Assembly (NCBI GenBank): GCA_945787425.1 | Contig: CALZHO010000016.1 | Span: 1 to 11,952, forward strand | DNA from: an uncultured Bacteroidales bacterium | Lineage (GTDB): Bacteria; Bacteroidota; Bacteroidia; Bacteroidales; Paludibacteraceae | Length of the DNA stretch: 11,952 nucleotides | Direction: 5' to 3' | In this document: positions 9,201 through 11,952 of the stretch, piece after piece | How positions within the stretch are numbered: the stretch's first letter is position 1 | How the letters are laid out: every line of letters begins with the position of its first letter | Position numbers and translations under genes: made by a program | The notes under the pieces: model-generated | The model's input: the letters and a program-made list of their open reading frames with translations, nothing else | Database searches by the model: none | Told to the model about the DNA's origin: nothing

Positions 9201-9887
9201 GAGGTGAAGGGCGTTCCATTTACTATGGTGAAGGTAGAGAGTGGTTCTTTTATCATGGGAGCCACTGAGGAGCATGCTGAATTTGCATATGATTGGGAGA
9301 AACCAATGCACTATGTGACGGTGGGTGATTATTTCATCGGACAGACAGAGGTGACACAAGAATTGTGGAAAGCGGTCATGGGTACGATGCCAAGTAATTT
9401 CCAAAACGATCTATCTAACCCTGTAGAAAATATCTCATGGGAAGAGTGCCAAATGTTTATCAAGAAACTCAATGACCTCACGGGGGCTACCTTCCGTTTG
9501 CCAACCGAGGCAGAGTGGGAGTATGCCGCTCGCGGTGGAAAAGATACGAAGAAATTGATTTATTCAGGAAGTGCTACTCCTGACGAGCATATTTGGTACA
9601 AAGGCAATAGTTTAGGTGCTTCGCATCCAGTGGGTCTTAAGAAACCGAACGAATTAGGCCTATACGATATGGGTGGAAACGTCTGGGAGTGGTGCCAAGA
9701 CTGGTATGGTAAGTACGATTCTAAATCACAAATCAATCCGCAAGGACCATCGGAGTCCACTGCTAATCGACGTGTCATACGCGGTGGCAGTTGGGCATAC
9801 GAAGCAAATAACTGCCGTGTGACAGTTCGTAATGGTCAAGTCTTGACGAATAAGAAGATTGATGTCGGTTTCCGTTTAGCGCTTTAG
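6270..9887 (+). CDS. Exported protein with PEGA-like domains and three tandem FGE/SUMF1 domains
   Basis: A 1205-residue exported protein; signal peptide cleavage is likely after FA at residue 22, and no lipobox is seen. Residues ~24-148 are the module shared with the preceding gene, including CxxxC (Cys118, Cys122). About four PEGA-like domains follow (~160-231, ~233-306, ~309-375, ~380-447); the last is canonical (VLIVDGDPLDAAIWIDN, GSTP, GEHRLRVEKEGFWPYE). Three FGE-sulfatase/SUMF1 domains fill ~475-697, ~728-952 and ~978-1205, each with GGTFMMGATEE (or a variant), QTEVTQ, FRLPTEAEWEYAARGG, LYDM(S/G)GNV and a late RGG. FGE oxidises a sulfatase Cys through a Cys pair near the C-terminus. Aligned by eye with human FGE Cys336/Cys341, the positions are Phe669/Ala674, Thr925/Asn930 and Tyr1177/Cys1182. 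No domain has the pair, so catalysis is unlikely. Each repeat does keep two other cysteines (WEDC or WEEC, and EWCQDW). Starts at 6276 or 6279 are also possible. Confidence 0.92.
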   Translation: MTMMKCRLFAILLSFLPLGLFAQSVTITQSFTEITNTTVLESFGEQFRKWEKPDLDDTFPYVVIRVGLDGSQHDITMAKQMLGLYMGTQTAVEAIDRSRDDELLFLVPKRARHIEISCGEGCARVTIMDGSKALKSNRVYYGRIHYVPLTDMSSLARSRQKFQFSLSPSNAVVEVFVDGKRELWPTQDGTASKMLHQGNYRYRVSADRYYAEEGNFMVLPHSNELQITLRPTFGWITVDGETQIYGAYVFATNQTTGIITQLGTIPINKAELGVGRYTINVLLDKYKEYTNTITVREAEDTKLRPIMQPNYSQVTLTAAELADIYIDGQRVGKGVWTGTLEYGDYMVETRQQSFSPAFTPISIASGDANVAYTLNNPTPMHGVLIVDGDPLDAAIWIDNVQRGSTPMVFNQVLVGEHRLRVEKEGFWPYEQVISIEEGKDREVNYTLLNKEELSLLNMSAPVENTKDAHIFHVQDVSFSMIKVNGGTFMMGATEEQRDGMNDNELPIHQVSVSDFYIGQTEVTQALWQAVMGTNPSAFPSNLSNPVENVSWEDCQVFIRKLNQLTGQSFRLPTEAEWEYAARGGRDTVSYRYAGDNASFNVAWSEENSNASTHIVAAKQPNQLGLYDMSGNVCEWCQDWYAEYQMVKQKDPQGPAEGSYKVYRGGGWYFGERYARVAQRNYHTSTFSNYNIGLRLALTQVVDKQLIDEQVVGTEPVAPLVPESATVVEIEGVSFAMITVEGGTFMMGATEEQGSDAMSGERPIRKITMTDYSISQTEVTQALWKAVMDTNPSIDTTHILNPVTNVSWEDCQVFVAKLNELTGRHFRLPTEAEWEYAARGGQMSKRNKYAGSANINDVAWHHGNSNNQIHPIGQKIPNELGLYDMSGNVGEWCQDWFGTYEGNNLTNPQGPTSGSYRVVRGGSAQTPSRNNRVAYRNGYAMADQHADLGFRLVEENLEKSAEPVKKFEIPKNQSKLRFEVKGVPFTMVKVESGSFIMGATEEHAEFAYDWEKPMHYVTVGDYFIGQTEVTQELWKAVMGTMPSNFQNDLSNPVENISWEECQMFIKKLNDLTGATFRLPTEAEWEYAARGGKDTKKLIYSGSATPDEHIWYKGNSLGASHPVGLKKPNELGLYDMGGNVWEWCQDWYGKYDSKSQINPQGPSESTANRRVIRGGSWAYEANNCRVTVRNGQVLTNKKIDVGFRLAL
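7692..9884 (+). repeat. Triple tandem FGE-domain repeat inside the 1205-residue gene
   Basis: Three direct coding repeats of ~250 codons lie at about 7692-8360, 8451-9125 and 9201-9884, separated by short linkers of ~25-30 residues. The best conserved core is 48 bases long (7974-8021, 8742-8789, 9492-9539) and encodes the same 16 residues, FRLPTEAEWEYAARGG. Copies two and three differ at only 3 of 48 bases there, and copies one and two at 5, all silent. Outside this core, for example in the residues just after AARGG and near the C-terminal RGG, the copies differ widely. This pattern suggests old internal duplication with selection on, or gene conversion of, the core. Confidence 0.9.
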
Positions 9888-9905
9888 CACCATATACGCC
9901 AATTC

Positions 9906-9925
9906 GGTATCTGCGAAAGGATACC
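9906..9925. terminator. Weak hairpin in the convergent intergenic gap
   Basis: GGTATC at 9906-9911 pairs perfectly with GATACC at 9920-9925 around an 8-base loop. It lies 18 bases after the stop of the 1205-residue gene and 17 bases beyond the stop of the opposing comM-like gene. A second, weaker stem (GCC...GGC, about 9928-9940) follows and runs into TTTATAT on the + strand. Neither has a proper U run, so a role as a bidirectional terminator is only possible. Confidence 0.3.
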
Positions 9926-9941
9926 TTGCCTTTAGAGGGCT

Positions 9942-10676
9942 TTATATCCAATCAGCTCGGTCCATATTACGATAGGAAATCGCTTCCATCAGGTGGGCCG
10001 AGTTGATGTTTTCTGCACCTGCTAAGTCGGCTATGGTACGTGCTACCTTCAGCACACGGTCATATGCGCGAGCAGAAAGTCCTAATTTGTCCATAGCATG
10101 AGACAGCAGTCTGTCGCATTGTGCATCCAGTTGGCAGTACTCACGTACCGCCTTGGGTGTCATTTGGGCATTACAATGTATGGGCTTTTGCGCTGTGACG
10201 TTATATGCCGCAAAGCGTTGTTGCTGTATCTGACGAGCACGCACTACACGCTCACGGATGGAAGCACTGTTTTCGCTGGGCGTAGTCTCTTTGAGCATCG
10301 TGTATGGGACAGCCTGAATATCGCATTGTATGTCTATTCGGTCGAGCAGTGGACCTGAGATACGACCCATGTATCGGTGTATTTGTGCTGGGGTACACGT
10401 GCAAGGGTGTGCAGGGTTATCTTCTCCATAATGCCCACAAGGACATGGGTTCATCGCTGCCACCAACATGAATGAGGCAGGAAATTCTACCGTCATTTTC
10501 GAACGTGTAACGCATATCTTGCGGTCCTCTAATGGCTGACGCATTACTTCCAGTGCAGTGCGTTTGTATTCTGGCAACTCATCCAAGAATACAGACTTGT
10601 GCCATTTCAATAATCCAGTGAATATCAAACAGATAAACGCTAGAATTAAGCCTATTTTTGCACACGATTTTTTCAT
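9942..10676 (-). CDS. 5'-truncated ComM/YifB (Mg-chelatase-like) AAA+ protein behind a signal-anchor leader; possible pseudogene
   Basis: Residues ~29-244 match the C-terminal half of ComM/YifB, a hexameric DNA helicase that helps branch migration in natural transformation and is usually ~500 residues. Visible are the Walker B region (VFLDELPEYKRTALEVMRQP), the CPC...CTC cysteine cluster (Cys78, 80, 92, 94), the SGPLLDRIDI segment with a family Arg, and the C-terminal helical domain (LGLSARAYDRVLKVARTIADL). The N-terminal domain and Walker A loop are absent. Residues 1-25 are instead a Lys-rich start plus a hydrophobic stretch (MKKSCAKIGLILAFICLIF), foreign to ComM and like a signal anchor. 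The join falls near residues 25-29 (about 10590-10604), where HKSVFLDE replaces the expected HxGVLFLDE. Without Walker A it cannot be a normal ATPase. The frame is intact and a good promoter lies upstream, so it may be expressed; decay after a deletion, or a misassembly, is also possible. Confidence 0.8.
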   Translation of the reverse strand: MKKSCAKIGLILAFICLIFTGLLKWHKSVFLDELPEYKRTALEVMRQPLEDRKICVTRSKMTVEFPASFMLVAAMNPCPCGHYGEDNPAHPCTCTPAQIHRYMGRISGPLLDRIDIQCDIQAVPYTMLKETTPSENSASIRERVVRARQIQQQRFAAYNVTAQKPIHCNAQMTPKAVREYCQLDAQCDRLLSHAMDKLGLSARAYDRVLKVARTIADLAGAENINSAHLMEAISYRNMDRADWI

Positions 10677-10721
10677 TTTTGTAATCTTAGCCTACTATTT
10701 CAGAGCGATTTTCTATTCATC

Positions 10722-10739
10722 GCAGCCGATTCCGGCTGC
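10722..10739. promoter_or_regulatory. Perfect inverted repeat at the predicted transcription start
   Basis: GCAGCCG (10722-10728) and CGGCTGC (10733-10739) form a perfect 7-bp G+C-rich inverted repeat around ATTC, in otherwise A+T-rich DNA. It abuts the -7 box of the minus-strand promoter, sharing one base, and covers the expected start of transcription. It could be an operator, or a 5' hairpin in the leader RNA of the comM-like gene. No known regulator site is recognised. Confidence 0.5.
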
Positions 10740-10768
10740 AAAGGTACAAAAAATCTGACATATACAAA
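10739..10768 (-). promoter_or_regulatory. Bacteroidota-type promoter for the comM-like gene
   Basis: On the minus strand TTTG (10768-10765) is followed by 18 bases and then TACCTTTG (10746-10739). This fits the Bacteroidota primary-sigma pattern, a TTG-type -33 box and a TAnnTTTG -7 box, with spacing slightly under the usual 19-21. The ATG at 10676 is about 63 bases past the -7 box. This is the clearest promoter in the window, and it drives the leader-ComM fusion, so the leader and promoter may come from one ancestral secreted-protein gene. Confidence 0.7.
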
Positions 10769-10807
10769 TTTAACAGCCTTATTGTGTGCTAAATATTGTG
10801 TTTTATC

Positions 10808-10821
10808 AGATTTACAAATCT
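10808..10821. repeat. 14-base palindrome in the gap
   Basis: AGATTTACAAATCT is a perfect inverted repeat (6-bp arms, AC centre), located ~40 bases upstream of the -33 box of the comM-like gene and ~60 bases after the stop of the AAA+ gene. A second short inverted repeat, CTCAT...ATGAG, lies at 10837-10852. Either could be a regulator site or a weak transcript-end hairpin for the AAA+ gene; there is no clear U run. Confidence 0.35.
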
Positions 10822-10851
10822 TCTTTGTCCGATATTCTCATATATTAATGA

Positions 10852-10872
10852 GCGTATATGCGCACGCGCGTA
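10852..10872. other. 21-base alternating purine-pyrimidine tract
   Basis: From GCGTATATGC at 10852 through GCACGCGCGTA ending at 10872, purines and pyrimidines alternate without a break. The second half is nearly all CG/CA steps, the sequence type that most easily takes the left-handed Z form under negative supercoiling. It begins 7 bases beyond the stop codon of the AAA+ gene, in a locally A+T-rich gap. The function is unknown. Confidence 0.5.
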
Positions 10873-10879
10873 AGATGGA

Positions 10880-11952
10880 TTAATAGAAACCAATCCTGCG
10901 TGTATTGGAATTATTAAAGAGTTCTGTCTTACAGGCCTCTTGAACAGACTCCATACTTACTCTATCCTCTCCTGATAATACGGCATTGACAACTTGTTTG
11001 CGAGCAATGTTCTCAATCTGTCCTCCACTGAAGGAATACTGCTTTGCCAAGTCGTAGGCTTCATGCTCGCTTATTTCCGGCAACATGTTATGCCATATAT
11101 GCTGGCTCTCATTAGGAGATGGCTTGGGAAATTCGATCTTATAGAGGAATCGACGCTCAAAGGCTGTGTCCAGATTGCCGGTAAGATTAGTTGTGGCTAT
11201 CATTATTCCATCCAACGTTTCCATTTCTTGCAAGATGATATTCTGCATCGCATTCTCCATCTTATCCACGCTGTTTTCTGCTCCTTCTTTACGCTTGCAA
11301 AGGATGGCATCTGCTTCATTGAATAGCAAGATTGGAGCCAAGTCAGATTGCTTGCAATAATTGCGGTATTTCTCAAAGATAGCCTTAGTATTCTTTTCGG
11401 TATCACCAACCCATTTACTACGCAGATTCGGTACATCGACAATCATTAGCGCTCGTCCTGTTATACGTGCTATCTGTAGGGCTGACTCTGTTTTTCCTGT
11501 TCCCGGAGCACCATAGAAGATACATGCAAACCCGCGTCGCATTCCATGTTTAGACAAGTTCTCTTGTACGGTAGCAAAACGCTCCTTATTGAGCAAGGAT
11601 TCTAATTGATGAATCTGCTTACTTACCACAGGACTGAAGAATAACTGTTTGGGAGTAATCGAGTCTGCCTGTTTAAGATTTTTATCTTCATTCATTGACG
11701 TACTTGTGTCTATTTCTACCAAGAAACGTGCTTTAGCAACATTCGTTATCTTCCACGCATCCGTTTCTGCTTGTCCATCACCTTCACTATATTCGACTAA
11801 ACCGGCTTTCTGTAGCGTGTGCGTTCCACTCTCTAAACGGCGCGCATGTGAGCGTATCTCATACCGATGCTCAAATAGATCTTCCAAGTCACTCTTAATA
11901 ATATGGTTGTCGTGATTTTGAATGTACAGACTCAACATCCTCATAAAAATTA
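10880..11952 (-). CDS. Classic AAA+ ATPase with winged-helix-like N-terminal region (probably 5' partial)
   Basis: At least 354 residues are visible from an ATG at 11944; the frame stays open to the window edge, and the real start may lie outside. Residues ~1-80 look like a small helical, winged-helix-like segment (SDLEDLFEHRYEIRSHARRL, then KAGLVEYSEG). The AAA+ core spans ~95-345: Walker A GAPGTGKT (145-152), VPNLRSKWVGDTEKN (a pore-loop/second-region motif), Walker B ILLFNEAD (205-212), sensor 1 TTN (251-253), the FERRF arginine-finger pair (264-265) and sensor 2 FSGGQIEN (305-312). The Walker B Asp is replaced by Asn209 while the catalytic Glu210 is kept. The core resembles FtsH/proteasomal-type AAA proteins, but no protease domain follows, so it is likely a remodelling ATPase with an unknown substrate. 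It lies upstream of the comM-like gene on the same strand with a 203-base gap, so separate transcription is likely. Confidence 0.88.
   Translation of the reverse strand, partial: IFMRMLSLYIQNHDNHIIKSDLEDLFEHRYEIRSHARRLESGTHTLQKAGLVEYSEGDGQAETDAWKITNVAKARFLVEIDTSTSMNEDKNLKQADSITPKQLFFSPVVSKQIHQLESLLNKERFATVQENLSKHGMRRGFACIFYGAPGTGKTESALQIARITGRALMIVDVPNLRSKWVGDTEKNTKAIFEKYRNYCKQSDLAPILLFNEADAILCKRKEGAENSVDKMENAMQNIILQEMETLDGIMIATTNLTGNLDTAFERRFLYKIEFPKPSPNESQHIWHNMLPEISEHEAYDLAKQYSFSGGQIENIARKQVVNAVLSGEDRVSMESVQEACKTELFNNSNTRRIGFY

Noticed and set aside
7974..9539. Three spaced repeats as a possible CRISPR or mobile-element signature
   Set aside because: The spacing is ~760 bases and the repeats are in-frame coding sequence for the same FGE motif.
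6270..9887. Calling the 1205-residue protein GldK/PorK
   Set aside because: GldK/PorK is a lipoprotein with one FGE-like domain; this protein has no lipobox, has PEGA-like stalk domains and has three FGE domains. The shared fold is not enough.
6270..9887. A working sulfatase-activating enzyme
   Set aside because: No domain holds both catalytic cysteines, and no sulfatase gene is in the window.
1520..9887. Type IX secretion cargo domains (CTD) on the exported proteins
   Set aside because: None of the C-termini shows the conserved CTD pattern; the big protein ends in an FGE domain and the lipoprotein in a DAGCYEY tail.
10558..10758. Small open frame on the + strand across the comM-like start and promoter
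   Set aside because: It overlaps the minus-strand leader and promoter, and no homology or ribosome binding site supports it.
10677..10879. Missing N-terminal half of comM in another frame (a frameshift rather than a truncation)
   Set aside because: The minus strand here is A+T-rich, stop-rich and holds a promoter; no Walker A or other ComM N-terminal motif can be read in any frame.

Overview
The window looks like a chromosomal segment of a member of the Bacteroidales (phylum Bacteroidota). This rests on the Rho C-terminus, a PorT-like outer-membrane protein of the type IX secretion system, a Bacteroidota-type promoter (TTTG, 18 bases, then TAccTTTG) and the style of the envelope proteins. 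Genus cannot be decided from the sequence.

Positions 1-9887 (+) hold seven tightly packed genes that read as one transcription unit: the 3' end of rho, aroQ (3-dehydroquinate dehydratase), a porT-like gene, a lipoprotein with a beta-helix-like body, an 841-residue exported protein (LPP20-like N-terminus, two NTF2-like domains at the C-terminus), a 233-residue exported PEGA-type protein, and a 1205-residue exported protein. The last has the same N-terminal module as the 233-residue protein, then PEGA-like domains, then three tandem formylglycine-generating-enzyme (FGE/SUMF1) domains. Joints are ATGA or TAATG overlaps, or gaps of at most about 30 bases. All five genes after aroQ carry export signals, so the unit looks like a cell-envelope module placed behind two housekeeping genes. 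None of the three FGE domains keeps the two catalytic cysteines, so they are probably structural or binding domains.

Positions 9888-9941 are a short convergent gap with a weak hairpin. Positions 9942-11952 (-) carry two genes. The first is the C-terminal half of a ComM/YifB (Mg-chelatase-like) AAA+ protein, fused in frame behind a 25-residue signal-anchor-like leader and preceded by a good Bacteroidota promoter. Its ATP-binding N-terminal half is missing. The second is a classic AAA+ ATPase running to the window edge, with Asn in place of the Walker B Asp. The 203-base gap between them (10677-10879) holds the promoter, a perfect 7-bp inverted repeat at the predicted start of transcription, a 14-base palindrome and a 21-base alternating purine-pyrimidine tract.

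The strongest candidates for something undescribed are the porT-linked envelope operon ending in a triple pseudo-FGE protein and the leader-ComM fusion. No tRNA, rRNA, CRISPR array, transposase or integrase was seen.
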